Assembly (NCBI RefSeq): GCF_900188485.1
Contig: NZ_FZPH01000008.1
Coordinates: forward strand, 124,001 to 188,000
Reading direction: 5' to 3'
Length of the DNA stretch: 64,000 nt
From: Asanoa hainanensis
Lineage (GTDB): Bacteria > Actinomycetota > Actinomycetes > Mycobacteriales > Micromonosporaceae
Shown: positions 32,620-42,018 of the stretch, one piece after another
Layout of the letters: every line of letters begins with the position of its first letter
Numbering within the stretch: position 1 is the stretch's first letter
Notes under the pieces: generated by a model
Databases searched by the model: none
Told to the model about the DNA's origin: nothing
What the model saw: only the letters and a program-made list of their open reading frames with translations
Translations under genes and position numbers: made by a program

Positions 32620-33492
32620 GTGGCAGACGACGAGGCCGCACTCGCGGCCCTGCGCGGCGGTTGGCAGCACGTGCCCGGCCGTCTCGACCCGGTGTCGATC
32701 CCCGGCACCGCGGCCACCACCTGGGTGGCCAGCATCGCGGGCACGTGTCACCTGGTCACCCGGGTGGCGCTCGGCAAACGGCAGCGACTGGAGGCAGGCC
32801 TGACCGCGGCCTGCCATCTCGCGGAGCGCGGCGTGGCCGCGGGCGAGCCGGTGCGTGCCCTGTCCGGCGCGCTGGTCGCCGAGCACGACGGCTGGGCGTA
32901 CGCCCTGGTCCGTTGCCCACCCGGCCGGCCGCTGTCCGCCGGCGACCCGCTCGACCAGCAGTGGTGGGGCGACGCGCTCGGCCGGCTCCACTCCGGAATG
33001 GACGGTTTCGCGCACTCCGGTCTTGCGCCGTGGCACCGCGTCCGGCCCGACGCCCCGCACCTCGGCGCGCGACCGTGGCTGCGCGCCGCGGTCGCGTCCG
33101 CCTGCGCCGCGCTCACCCGGCTGACGGTCACCGACCGGCTCACCTACGGCGTGCTGCACGGCCAACCGATCGCGACCGCGTTCCGGCTCGACCCGGCGAC
33201 CGGCCGCACCGCGGTGGTCTGCTGGGGCCCGGCGGCCACCGGCCCGCTGGTCGCGGACCTCGCCGCGGCCGTCACGCACGCCGCCGGCGTGGGCACCGAG
33301 GAACTGGTCGACGGGTACGCCGCCGCCGGTCCGGTGCACCGCGACGAGATCGACGCTGCGCTGCCGGTGCTGCTCCGCTTCCACTGGGCGGCCCGGGCCG
33401 ACGCGGCCGCCCGCCGCCTGGTGTCCACCCCGGACGACGACGCGGCGGGGGCGACGCTGTCCGCCGCCCACGCCGCGCTGTCCTCGGCCTAG
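32620..33492 (+). CDS. Aminoglycoside-phosphotransferase-like (APH/kinase-fold) protein
   Basis: This 290-residue protein resembles the APH/choline-kinase fold: an N-lobe with Gly/Trp-rich strands (CHLVTRVALGKRQRLEAGL, VRALSGALV, WAYALVRCPPGRPLS), then ALGRLHSGM and LTYGVLHGQPIATAFRLDPATGRTAVVCWGPAATGPLVADLAAAV. The catalytic loop LHGQPIATAFRLD replaces the usual HxDxxxxN Asp with Gln, and the DFG-like WGPAATG is also altered, so true kinase activity is doubtful. The GTG at 32620, preceded by a -10 box, marks the start; an in-frame GTG at 32554 is an alternative. Stops overlap with the DUF1028 gene. Confidence 0.65.
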   Translation: MADDEAALAALRGGWQHVPGRLDPVSIPGTAATTWVASIAGTCHLVTRVALGKRQRLEAGLTAACHLAERGVAAGEPVRALSGALVAEHDGWAYALVRCPPGRPLSAGDPLDQQWWGDALGRLHSGMDGFAHSGLAPWHRVRPDAPHLGARPWLRAAVASACAALTRLTVTDRLTYGVLHGQPIATAFRLDPATGRTAVVCWGPAATGPLVADLAAAVTHAAGVGTEELVDGYAAAGPVHRDEIDAALPVLLRFHWAARADAAARRLVSTPDDDAAGATLSAAHAALSSA

Positions 33493-34319
33493 GAGGCGCC
33501 GCGCAGGTGTGCCAGCACCAACGGGTCGATCTTGCCCGGCACGATCCGCTCCTCGAGGTTCTCGACGCCGGCCCAGCTCGCCAGGGCGTCGTCCAGCGAG
33601 GCGCCCTCGTGGCCGGCGGCGACCAACCGGCCGCGCACCTCGGCCGCCAGCGCGCCGTCGAGGGCCAGCAGGGTGGCCGGGTCGGGCTTGCCGAACAGCA
33701 GCTCGTGCATGTCGAGCAGGCGGGCCAGCTCGGGCACCGGCTCGGTGTGGTCGTCGACCCGCAGGTCGGCCACCACGTCGCTGGTGCCGCCGTAGCCCTG
33801 GCCGCGGGCGACCACGAGCAGCGCGGCGCTCTGCCGGCCGCGCTTGTCGCCACCCGCCTCGTCGCCGGCGCGCAGCGCGGCCAGCAGCCGGCGGGCCAGC
33901 GGGGCGTCCGGGTCCGATGCCAGCCAGGCGGTCCGCATGTCCTCCACCACCTGGGGACCGACCAGGATGTTGCCCTGGATCGCGAACCCGTCGCCGGCGA
34001 CGCCGCCGGCCCAGTCGTGGCAGTCGGCGCCGGTGTAGGTGGCTCCGTCGCCGGCCACACCGACCACGCCGACCTGGCGCTGCGCCCGCCCGTCGTCGGC
34101 GGCGGTCAGGCCGGCGACCACGCCCGCCGCGTCCACGCCGGTGCGCAGCAGGGCCAACCCTTGCGGCCGGTAGGCCAGGTTGGCGTAGGACTGCGTCGCG
34201 ACGGCGCCGGTCAGCGCCTCGGCGGCCGGCACGGCGGCCCCGACCGCGAGGAACTTGCTGGCGACGGCGATGCCGTGGGAGTGCCCGTCGGCCGACCGTG
34301 CCACGATCGAAAACGTCAT
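33489..34319 (-). CDS. DUF1028 family protein
   Basis: This 276-residue protein opens MTFSIVARSADGHSHGIAVASKFLAVGAAVPAAEALTGAVATQSYAN, then has GAVATQSYANLAYRPQGLALL, DCHDWAGGVAGDGFAIQGNILVG and GLAALRAGDEAGGDKRGRQSAALLVV. That is the full DUF1028 pattern, with an Ntn-hydrolase-like fold and an extra C-terminal putative peptidoglycan-binding part in some relatives. The biochemical role is unknown, but a hydrolase is suspected from the fold. ATG 34319. It overlaps by stop codons with the APH-like gene and is divergent from the exoribonuclease gene, with about 50 bp between starts. Confidence 0.85.
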   Translation of the reverse strand: MTFSIVARSADGHSHGIAVASKFLAVGAAVPAAEALTGAVATQSYANLAYRPQGLALLRTGVDAAGVVAGLTAADDGRAQRQVGVVGVAGDGATYTGADCHDWAGGVAGDGFAIQGNILVGPQVVEDMRTAWLASDPDAPLARRLLAALRAGDEAGGDKRGRQSAALLVVARGQGYGGTSDVVADLRVDDHTEPVPELARLLDMHELLFGKPDPATLLALDGALAAEVRGRLVAAGHEGASLDDALASWAGVENLEERIVPGKIDPLVLAHLRGAS

Positions 34320-34369
34320 GACCGGGCACGGTAACGAATCTTCGTGCCGATGGGCCAGGATGGAACTCG

Positions 34370-34888
34370 ATGACCTACCGCTACTTCTACGACTGTGAGT
34401 TCATCGAGGACGGCCGCACGGTCGACCTCGTCTCGATCGGCGTGGTCGACGAGCACGGCAGAGAGTTCTACGCCGTGTCGACCGAGTTCGACGACTCACG
34501 GGCCGTGCCCTGGGTGCGCCGCAACGTGCTCGACAAGCTTCCGTCGCCCAGCGACAAGGCCTGGCGATCACGCGAGCGGATCCGTGACGACCTCTACGAG
34601 TTCCTGGTCGCGCCCCTGCGCGGCAACGGCACCAACGACAGCCTGGAGCTGTGGGCCTGGTTCGCCGCGTACGACCACGTGGTGCTCGCCCAGCTCTGGG
34701 GCGCGATGCCGGCGTTGCCGCGGGTGATTCCCCGGTACACCAAGGAGCTTCGGCAGCTTTGGGACGATCTGGGCAAACCGCCGCTGCCAGCGGCCGGGGC
34801 CGACCAGCACGACGCGCTGGCCGACGCCCGGCACAACCTGGCCAGGTGGAACGCCATGCGGAGCACCGGAGAGTTCACCGGCCGGTAG
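34370..34888 (+). CDS. Polyadenylate-specific 3'-exoribonuclease AS
   Basis: This 172-residue DEDD exoribonuclease degrades poly(A) tails 3' to 5', as shown for M. tuberculosis Rv2179c, which it matches in length and motifs. MTYRYFYDCEFIEDGRTVDLVSIGVV gives the first Asp and Glu, the ELWAWFAAYDHVVLAQL block the second Asp, and AGADQHDALADARHNLARW the last His and Asp. Start ATG 34370. It is a synteny anchor between plsC and aroG. It lies 157 nt before the phosphofructokinase gene. Confidence 0.9.
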   Translation: MTYRYFYDCEFIEDGRTVDLVSIGVVDEHGREFYAVSTEFDDSRAVPWVRRNVLDKLPSPSDKAWRSRERIRDDLYEFLVAPLRGNGTNDSLELWAWFAAYDHVVLAQLWGAMPALPRVIPRYTKELRQLWDDLGKPPLPAAGADQHDALADARHNLARWNAMRSTGEFTGR

Positions 34889-35044
34889 GTGGGTCGCGCT
34901 GGTCGCCGTTTTCACCGGCGACTACAGTGCGCAGTTGTGTGCGGCCCGCCCCGGGCCGGCAACGACGCCGATTATCGATCCTGGGGCTTTCTGGCCATGT
35001 GTGCCCTTTGGGGCGAGGATCGCAATCAGGAGGATGAGCAGATC

Positions 35045-36073
35045 ATGCGAATCGGCGTGCTTACCGGCGGCGGAGACTGTCCCGGTCTGAACGCGGTGAT
35101 CCGGGCGGTCGTCCGCAAGGGCGTCTCCACCTACGGGCACGACTTCGTGGGCTTCCGTGACGGCTGGCGTGGTCCCCTCGAGGGCCTGACCATGCCGCTG
35201 GGCATCCCCGAGGTCCGCGGCATCCTGCCGCGCGGTGGCACCATCCTCGGCTCCTCCCGCACCAACCCGTTCAAGATCGAGAACGGCGTCGAGCAGATCA
35301 AGAGCAACCTGGGTGCGATGGGCGTCGACGCGCTGGTCGCGATCGGCGGCGAGGACACCCTCGGCGTCGCCACCAAGCTCTTCGACCTCGGCGTCCAGGT
35401 CGTCGGTGTGCCGAAGACGATCGACAACGACCTGAACGCCACGGACTACACGTTCGGCTTCGACACCGCGGTCAACATCGCGATGGAGGCGATCGACCGC
35501 CTGCACACCACTGCGGAGAGTCACCACCGCACGCTGGTCGTCGAGGTCATGGGCCGGCACGCCGGCTGGATCGCCCTGCACGCCGGCCTGGCCGGTGGCG
35601 CCAACGTGATCCTGCTCCCGGAGCGCAACTTCGACGTCGAGCAGGTCGCTGGGTACGTCGAGAAGCGCTTCCAGCACCAGTACGCGCCGATCGTCGTCGT
35701 CGCCGAGGGCGCGCAGCCGCTCGACGGCCAGATGGTGCTGCACAACCAGGAGCTCGACTCGTTCGGCCACGTCCGGCTCGGTGGCATCGGCCAGTGGCTG
35801 GCCGAGCAGCTCGAGGCGAAGACCGGCAAGGAGGCCCGCACGGTCGTCCTCGGTCACATCCAGCGTGGTGGCACGCCGACCGCGTTCGACCGGGTCCTCG
35901 CCACCCGCCTGGGCCTGCACGCGATCGACGCGGTCAACGACGGCGACTGGGGCAAGATGGTCGCCCTCCAGGGCACCGACGTGGTCCGCGTCCCGCTGGT
36001 CGAGGCGACCCGCGAGCTGAAGACCGTGCCGCTGGAGCGCTACACCGAGGCCGAGGTGTTCTTCGGTTCTTGA
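35045..36073 (+). CDS. pfkA: Phosphofructokinase with PPi-type active-site residues
   Basis: The 342-residue enzyme phosphorylates fructose-6-phosphate to fructose-1,6-bisphosphate. The frame MRIGVLTGGGDCPGLNAVIR aligns with E. coli PfkA without an offset, so residues can be compared: position 103-104 is Glu-Asp (GGEDT) and position 124 is Lys (PKTIDND). Asp104 with Lys124 is the signature of pyrophosphate-dependent enzymes such as that of Amycolatopsis methanolica, while ATP enzymes usually have Gly104. ATG 35045 has AGGAGGA 11 nt upstream. Followed after 26 nt by proC. The 5' leader (34889-35044) shows no clear ORF. Confidence 0.87.
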   Translation: MRIGVLTGGGDCPGLNAVIRAVVRKGVSTYGHDFVGFRDGWRGPLEGLTMPLGIPEVRGILPRGGTILGSSRTNPFKIENGVEQIKSNLGAMGVDALVAIGGEDTLGVATKLFDLGVQVVGVPKTIDNDLNATDYTFGFDTAVNIAMEAIDRLHTTAESHHRTLVVEVMGRHAGWIALHAGLAGGANVILLPERNFDVEQVAGYVEKRFQHQYAPIVVVAEGAQPLDGQMVLHNQELDSFGHVRLGGIGQWLAEQLEAKTGKEARTVVLGHIQRGGTPTAFDRVLATRLGLHAIDAVNDGDWGKMVALQGTDVVRVPLVEATRELKTVPLERYTEAEVFFGS

Positions 36074-36099
36074 TCCACAAGCGTGAGGGGCGAGCAGCC

Positions 36100-36912
36100 A
36101 TGACGAACAAGACGGTCGCCGTGATCGGCGCGGGCAAGATCGGTGAGCTGATGCTCTCCGGGCTGCTGCGCGCGGGCTGGCCCGTCGACCGGCTGCTCGC
36201 CACCTCGCGCCGCACCGAACGAGCCGAAGAGCTCCGCCAGCGGTACGGCGTGCGCGTCGTCGACAACCTCACCGCGGTGGCCGAGGCCGACGTGCTGGCG
36301 ATCTCGGTCAAGCCGCAGGACGCGGCCACCCTGCTCGCCGACATCGGCCCGAAGGTCCCCGGCGACAAGCTGGTCATCTCGCTCTGCGCCGGCCTGCCGA
36401 CCAGCTTCTTCGCCAAGCGGCTGCAGGACGGCGTGCCGATCGTCCGGGTGATGACCAACACCCCGGCGCTGGTCGACGAGGCGATGACGGCGATCTCCGC
36501 CGGCCCGCACGTGACCGCCGCGCACCTGGCCCTCGCCGAGGAGATGTTCAAGCCGCTCGGCGCGACCATCCGGGTGCCCGAGTCGCAGCAGGACGCGGTC
36601 ACGGCCCTGTCCGGCTCCGGCCCGGCCTACTTCTACCTGCTGGTCGAGGCGATGGTCGACGCCGGCATTCTGCTCGGCCTGCCCCGGCAGGTGGCGCACG
36701 ACCTGATCGTGCAGACCGCGATCGGCTCGGCGGTGATGCTCCGCGACTCCGGCGAGCACCCCGTCAAGCTGCGCGAGGCGGTCACGTCGCCGGCCGGCAC
36801 GACGATCTCCGCGATCCGCGAGCTCGAGAACCACGGCGTCCGCGCGGCGCTGCTCGCGGCCCTCGAGGCGGCCCGCGACCGGGCCCGTGAACTGGCTGAA
36901 CAGAACTCCTGA
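36100..36912 (+). CDS. proC: Pyrroline-5-carboxylate reductase
   Basis: This 270-residue enzyme reduces 1-pyrroline-5-carboxylate to proline with NAD(P)H. It has the N-terminal Rossmann motif VAVIGAGKIGELMLSGLL, the SVKPQDAATLL segment and the P5CR signature ITRVPESQQDAVTALSGSGPAYFYLLVEAM with LREAVTSPAGTTISAI, typical of ProC. ATG 36100 has GAGGGG 10 nt upstream. It directly follows pfkA, probably in the same transcript. The downstream 36913-37020 has no ORF. Confidence 0.93.
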   Translation: MTNKTVAVIGAGKIGELMLSGLLRAGWPVDRLLATSRRTERAEELRQRYGVRVVDNLTAVAEADVLAISVKPQDAATLLADIGPKVPGDKLVISLCAGLPTSFFAKRLQDGVPIVRVMTNTPALVDEAMTAISAGPHVTAAHLALAEEMFKPLGATIRVPESQQDAVTALSGSGPAYFYLLVEAMVDAGILLGLPRQVAHDLIVQTAIGSAVMLRDSGEHPVKLREAVTSPAGTTISAIRELENHGVRAALLAALEAARDRARELAEQNS

Positions 36913-37020
36913 ACACCCATTCGTGGTGATTCACTCACGCTGCCGAGACTTTCGCGCCGCCGGGCCGGGGCCTTACCTTCATTACAGATGGTGAAGCCCC
37001 GATTGCACGGAGGTACGACC

Positions 37021-37404
37021 ATGCGACGTCTCGTCACAGTTGTCGCCGCTGTCGCAGCGGCCCTCTTCATCGCCGCGCCGGCCTCCGCCTTCGCGCACGC
37101 CAATGTCGTCAACCCGTACCTGCACGCCGCGCTCGACGTGCTGACCCTCAGCGTGGTGACGGCTCCGCTGTGGACCGCCTACCTCTGGACCGGCCGCCGG
37201 CTCGCGCTGCTGGCGCTGGTCGCGATCGTCCAGCTCCCGGTCGCCGTGCTCGGGTTCACGCAGATCCTGAACCCGTACTGGCACGCCGCCGCCCTGGTCA
37301 CCGCGCTCACCCTGACCTTGTTCTCGCTCGTCACCGTGCGGCGGCTCGCCACCGCCCACGCGGGCTCGGCCGTCGCGGTACCCGCCACCGCGCCGTCCGA
37401 CTAG
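37021..37404 (+). CDS. Small membrane protein with signal peptide
   Basis: This 127-residue protein starts with a signal-peptide-like segment (MRRLVTVVAAVAAALFIAAPASAFAHA) and then has about three hydrophobic segments (LDVLTLSVVTAPLWTAYLW, LALLALVAIVQLPVAVLGF, AALVTALTLTLFSLVTV). Histidines recur (NPYLHAALD, NPYWHAAAL), so the two NPY[LW]HAA motifs look like an internal repeat. I know no family. ATG 37021 has GGAGG at 9 nt; the frame could extend to 36988 but without a ribosome site. It converges on the hypothetical gene at 37488. Confidence 0.7.
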   Translation: MRRLVTVVAAVAAALFIAAPASAFAHANVVNPYLHAALDVLTLSVVTAPLWTAYLWTGRRLALLALVAIVQLPVAVLGFTQILNPYWHAAALVTALTLTLFSLVTVRRLATAHAGSAVAVPATAPSD

Positions 37405-37487
37405 CCCGGGCCCGGGACCGGTGCCCCGCCCGGGGAACGCTGGAACCACGACCGGGGATTCGCGGTCCCTGGTGCCGACACGTGGTC

Positions 37488-37799
37488 TCAGTGGGGAGTG
37501 GGCACCGGCCCCAGGGTGGCCAACAGGTCGCGCACCGCGTCGACGGAGGGGCAGCCCCGGCGCGGTGCGCCCCACCCGTGTGGGCCGGCGTACGCGGTGA
37601 ACCGGCAGTGCGGTTCGTCCACGTACCCCCAGGCCATGAAGACCTCGACACCGGCGTAGCGGTAGACGCCGACGGACTCGGTCCGGGAGCCGGCCGCTCG
37701 CCGGTGGAACGTCGCGGAGAGTCCGGGCAGCACGGTCCCGTCGAGGTCGACGTCCGCCGCCTCCCGGTGCCGCTCGAAATGCGTGAGGTCGGGTAGCAC
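37488..37799 (-). CDS. Hypothetical protein
   Basis: This 103-residue protein (MLPDLTHFERHREAADVDLDGTVLPGLSATFHRRAAG...VYRYAGVEVFMAWGYVDEPHCRFTAYAGPHGWGAP) looks like a compact soluble domain with several beta strands. I do not recognise the family. It lies 24 nt after the sortase gene on the same strand and may be part of that operon. ATG 37799. The start codon of a TG-rich ribosome site is not obvious. Confidence 0.5.
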   Translation of the reverse strand: MLPDLTHFERHREAADVDLDGTVLPGLSATFHRRAAGSRTESVGVYRYAGVEVFMAWGYVDEPHCRFTAYAGPHGWGAPRRGCPSVDAVRDLLATLGPVPTPH

Positions 37800-37823
37800 G
37801 TCATGGTCAACGAGCCGGCGGCC

Positions 37824-38555
37824 TCACTGCCACTCGGTCGGCCCGTGGCCCTTGGTCCGGGGCAGCTCGGGCACCCGGGCGTCGACCGCGTAGACCACCA
37901 CGTTGTCGCGGTAGGAGCGCTTGGACCGGTCGAACTCGCCGCCGCAGGTGATCAGCCGGAGCTCGGCGCCGGGCGTGGCCCCGTACACGCGTGCGGTCGG
38001 GAACTTGTCCTTCGGGTAGTGGCCCGTGGCGACCACCCGGAACGGCAGCCACCGCTCACCCCGCCGCACCTCGACGGTGTCGCCGGGGCGCAGCTCGCGG
38101 AGCCGGAAGAAGACCGCCGGGCCACGGTACGAGTCGACGTGGCCGGCGATCACCGCCGGTCCGGCCTCGCCGGGCCGCGTGCCCTGCTCGTACCAGCCGG
38201 CCTTGGCGAAGTCGACCGGCGCTTCGAGCTCGCCCTTGCTGTCGAGGTCGAGGCCGACCAGCGCGGACCGGATGTCGACGCGCGGGATGCGCACCTCGGA
38301 CGGCGGCGGCAGGGCGGCCAGCGGGTCGGCGACCACGGCCGCCTCGACGGGCCGGACGCAGCAGCCGACGTGCCAGCGCGCGGCGGCCGGCGGCGGGGTC
38401 GAGTCGCCGACGGCCAGGCCGAGCGAGGCGCCGGCCGCGGCGCAGAGCGCGAGCGCCGTGGCTGTGAGGCCGACGACGCCGGTCCGGCCGGCCGGCACCA
38501 GCCAACCCCCGCGGTGCCTGATCACCGCGGGGGTCGACCGGTCCACTGTGCTCAT
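37824..38555 (-). CDS. srtF: Class F sortase
   Basis: This 243-residue membrane-anchored transpeptidase has an N-terminal membrane segment (GVVGLTATALALCAAAGASLGLAV) and the sortase fold. The catalytic His lies in AGHVDSYRG, Cys in LRLITCGGEFD, and Arg in the following KRSYRDNVVVYA. Class F sortases of actinobacteria join surface proteins to the cell wall. The DUF4397 protein 7 nt upstream has a sorting-signal-like tail and is the likely substrate. The ATG at 38555 (MSTVDRS) is preferred over the longer frame to 38621, which has no ribosome site. Confidence 0.88.
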   Translation of the reverse strand: MSTVDRSTPAVIRHRGGWLVPAGRTGVVGLTATALALCAAAGASLGLAVGDSTPPPAAARWHVGCCVRPVEAAVVADPLAALPPPSEVRIPRVDIRSALVGLDLDSKGELEAPVDFAKAGWYEQGTRPGEAGPAVIAGHVDSYRGPAVFFRLRELRPGDTVEVRRGERWLPFRVVATGHYPKDKFPTARVYGATPGAELRLITCGGEFDRSKRSYRDNVVVYAVDARVPELPRTKGHGPTEWQ

Positions 38556-38562
38556 ATGGCTC

Positions 38563-39435
38563 TTACCAGGTGCGGCGGGCGGCCCTGCGCCGGAGCCCGA
38601 CCGCGGCCACGCCGACGACACCGGCGAGCGCGACCAGGCTCAGACCGCTGACCAGCGCGATCGTCCCGGCGCCGCTGGTGCCACCGGCACCGGTCTCGAC
38701 ACCGCCGACCGGGGTGATCTGGCCGGCCTTGGCGTCGACCTTGAGGTCGGTGGTCAGCCCGTTCTTGCCGTCGAGGACCAGCAGCGAGTACGTGGTGCCG
38801 CCGGCGAGGGTGCAGGTCGCCTTGGCGGCCGAACCGCCCTGCGGCTGGAGGTCGAGCGTCCAGTTGCCGGGCTTGACGTCGCGGTAGTCGCTCGTCGTGG
38901 CGAACTGGAGCCCGGAGCCGACCTGCTGGCCGCCGGTGGTCTTGATGTCCAGCACCGGCGCCTTGACCGAGGCCTGGAGCACCCGGATCTTGGCCTGGTC
39001 CGTCGGCGGCGCGCTGATGTCGTCGTCGATGACCGTCAGGCCGAGCTCGGCGAAGCGGCCGGTGCCGGCGACGGTGTGCGCGCTGCCCTCGGTGACCTTC
39101 ACGTCCCGGGTCAGCACCGGAGGCGACTTCGGGTCGGCGGCCACCTTGCGCATGGACACCGCGTAGGTGCCGGGCGGCACGGACAGGTAGTCGGACATCA
39201 CGCCGTACGCGACGGCGTCGAACTTGAGGCCCTTCACCTTGCCGGAGAGGTCGTCGACGTAGACGTCGACCGGCGGGGTGTCGGGGGAGAGGTGGGCGAG
39301 GCGCACGTAGCCCACGCCGGCCTCGGCCGACGCGGGTGCGGCGATCGCGGCGGACAGGCCGGCACCGAGTAGGACGGCGCCGGTGGCCGCGGCCAGCCGG
39401 CGCAGCGCGCGGGGGGCGGGACGCGCAGAGGTCAT
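38563..39435 (-). CDS. DUF4397 surface protein with a sorting-signal-like C-terminus
   Basis: This 290-residue secreted protein has a signal peptide (LRRLAAATGAVLLGAGLSAAIAAPASA), then two DUF4397 immunoglobulin-like domains (VGYVRLAHLSPDTPPVDVYVD... and AKIRVLQASVKAPVLDIKTT...). The tail reads GGVETGAGG, a hydrophobic segment (TIALVSGLSLVALAGVVGVAAVGL) and RRRAARR, the three-part layout of a cell-wall sorting signal, although the motif is xETG and not LPxTG. ATG 39435 has AGGAGGAG at 5-6 nt. The sortase gene is 7 nt downstream, a pairing seen repeatedly in actinobacteria. Confidence 0.85.
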   Translation of the reverse strand: MTSARPAPRALRRLAAATGAVLLGAGLSAAIAAPASAEAGVGYVRLAHLSPDTPPVDVYVDDLSGKVKGLKFDAVAYGVMSDYLSVPPGTYAVSMRKVAADPKSPPVLTRDVKVTEGSAHTVAGTGRFAELGLTVIDDDISAPPTDQAKIRVLQASVKAPVLDIKTTGGQQVGSGLQFATTSDYRDVKPGNWTLDLQPQGGSAAKATCTLAGGTTYSLLVLDGKNGLTTDLKVDAKAGQITPVGGVETGAGGTSGAGTIALVSGLSLVALAGVVGVAAVGLRRRAARRTW

Positions 39436-39635
39436 GACATCTCCTCCTGCTGACGAGAATCGCAGCACGCGAAACAGAGTCCCGTCAGTCGGACCGGACC
39501 GCAAGTCCTGAAAGGTGGAAAAATCTGACAATGCACGGATCATGTCCGGTCGGTCGACGGGGTGGGCCGAACGGGCTCCCCCGAGCGGATCTCGTGACTT
39601 GATCTCGCGAACGGGACTCCGCCCCCCGCGATGCG

Positions 39636-40121
39636 TCAGGGGAGCTGGCGCTCGATGGCCTCGACGAGCTCCGGCGCCTCCGGCATGACCTGCGGGCCGA
39701 ACCGCGCGGCGACCGTGCCGTCCGGTGCGACGAGGAACTTCTCGAAGTTCCACCGGACGTCGCCGCTGTGCCCGTCGGCGTCCGCGGTGTCCACCATGGC
39801 CGCGTAGAGGGGGTGGCGGTCGGCGCCGTTCACGTCGACCTTGGCGGTCAGCGGGAAGGTGACGCCGTAGTTGACCGAGCAGAACTCGGCGATCTCCTCC
39901 GAGGTGCCGGGCTCCTGGCCGTTGAACTGGTTGCACGGCACGCCGAGCACGACCAGCCCGCGCTGCGCGTAGCTGTCGTAGAGCCGCTGCAGGCCCTCGT
40001 ACTGGGGGGTGAGGCCGCACTTCGAGGCGACGTTGACGACGAGCACGGCCTTGCCCGCGTACTGCTTGAGGTCCGCCGGGCCGCCGGAGAGGGCGGCGAT
40101 ATCGGTGTCGAGCACTGTCAT
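39636..40121 (-). CDS. Glutathione peroxidase-family thiol peroxidase
   Basis: This 161-residue protein is of the GPx family, with Cys instead of Sec in VNVASKCGLTPQYEGL, the Gln/Trp partners in CNQFNGQEPGT and VRWNFEKFLVAPDG. In bacteria without glutathione these enzymes use thioredoxin or mycothiol-linked reductants to detoxify peroxides. ATG 40121. The 39436-39635 gap upstream of the DUF4397 gene holds no ORF. It is divergent from the chitinase gene with about 120 bp between starts. Confidence 0.9.
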   Translation of the reverse strand: MTVLDTDIAALSGGPADLKQYAGKAVLVVNVASKCGLTPQYEGLQRLYDSYAQRGLVVLGVPCNQFNGQEPGTSEEIAEFCSVNYGVTFPLTAKVDVNGADRHPLYAAMVDTADADGHSGDVRWNFEKFLVAPDGTVAARFGPQVMPEAPELVEAIERQLP

Positions 40122-40166
40122 GGGCTGAGGCTACTAGATCAATTGGAACATCGATGTATGCACATC

Positions 40167-40195
40167 TTGACGAGGTCTCTGGCGGTGGGTAGCTT
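40167..40195 (+). promoter_or_regulatory. Promoter of the chitinase gene
   Basis: TTGACG (40167-40172), a 17-bp spacer and TAGCTT (40190-40195) make a good sigma-70-like promoter, with a start expected near 40202, about 40 nt before the ATG. Confidence 0.6.
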
Positions 40196-40212
40196 CTCAT
40201 CATTATCTATTT

Positions 40213-40223
40213 GGAAACTTTCC
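40213..40223. promoter_or_regulatory. Palindrome just downstream of the chitinase promoter
   Basis: GGAAACTTTCC is a perfect 11-bp palindrome in the first transcribed bases, in the place of an operator. It may bind a repressor of chitin genes; it is unlike the LacI operator of the glucan island. Confidence 0.5.
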
Positions 40224-40242
40224 TAACTAAAGGAGACCTCCT

Positions 40243-41859
<1,617 letters not shown>

Positions 41860-41889
41860 TCCCCTAGGTCAACGCAACACCCCACGGGG

Positions 41890-41918
41890 AGCGGAGGGTC
41901 GGTCGACGGCCCTCCGCT
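41890..41918 (+). terminator. Terminator after the chitinase gene
   Basis: A 9-bp perfect stem (AGCGGAGGG / CCCTCCGCT) with an 11-nt loop, 30 nt after the stop, followed by CTCTTTGG. Confidence 0.75.
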
Positions 41919-41938
41919 CTCTTTGGTTCGGGGGAGGA

Positions 41939-41968
41939 TGTCCGGAGCGGGTGGTCGGCGCCGACGTC
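41939..41968 (+). promoter_or_regulatory. Possible ECF42 promoter of the DGPF operon
   Basis: TGTCCG (41939-41944), a 17-bp spacer and CGACGTC (41962-41968) fit loosely the TGTCGA-type -35 and C/G-rich -10 boxes recalled for ECF42 sigma factors. It lies 50 nt before the DGPF gene. The -35 box has one mismatch, so this is tentative. Confidence 0.35.
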
Positions 41969-42018
41969 TCGGTTGGCAGGCGCCACCACGGGCGCCGCTT
42001 CGAACCGAGGAGACGACG

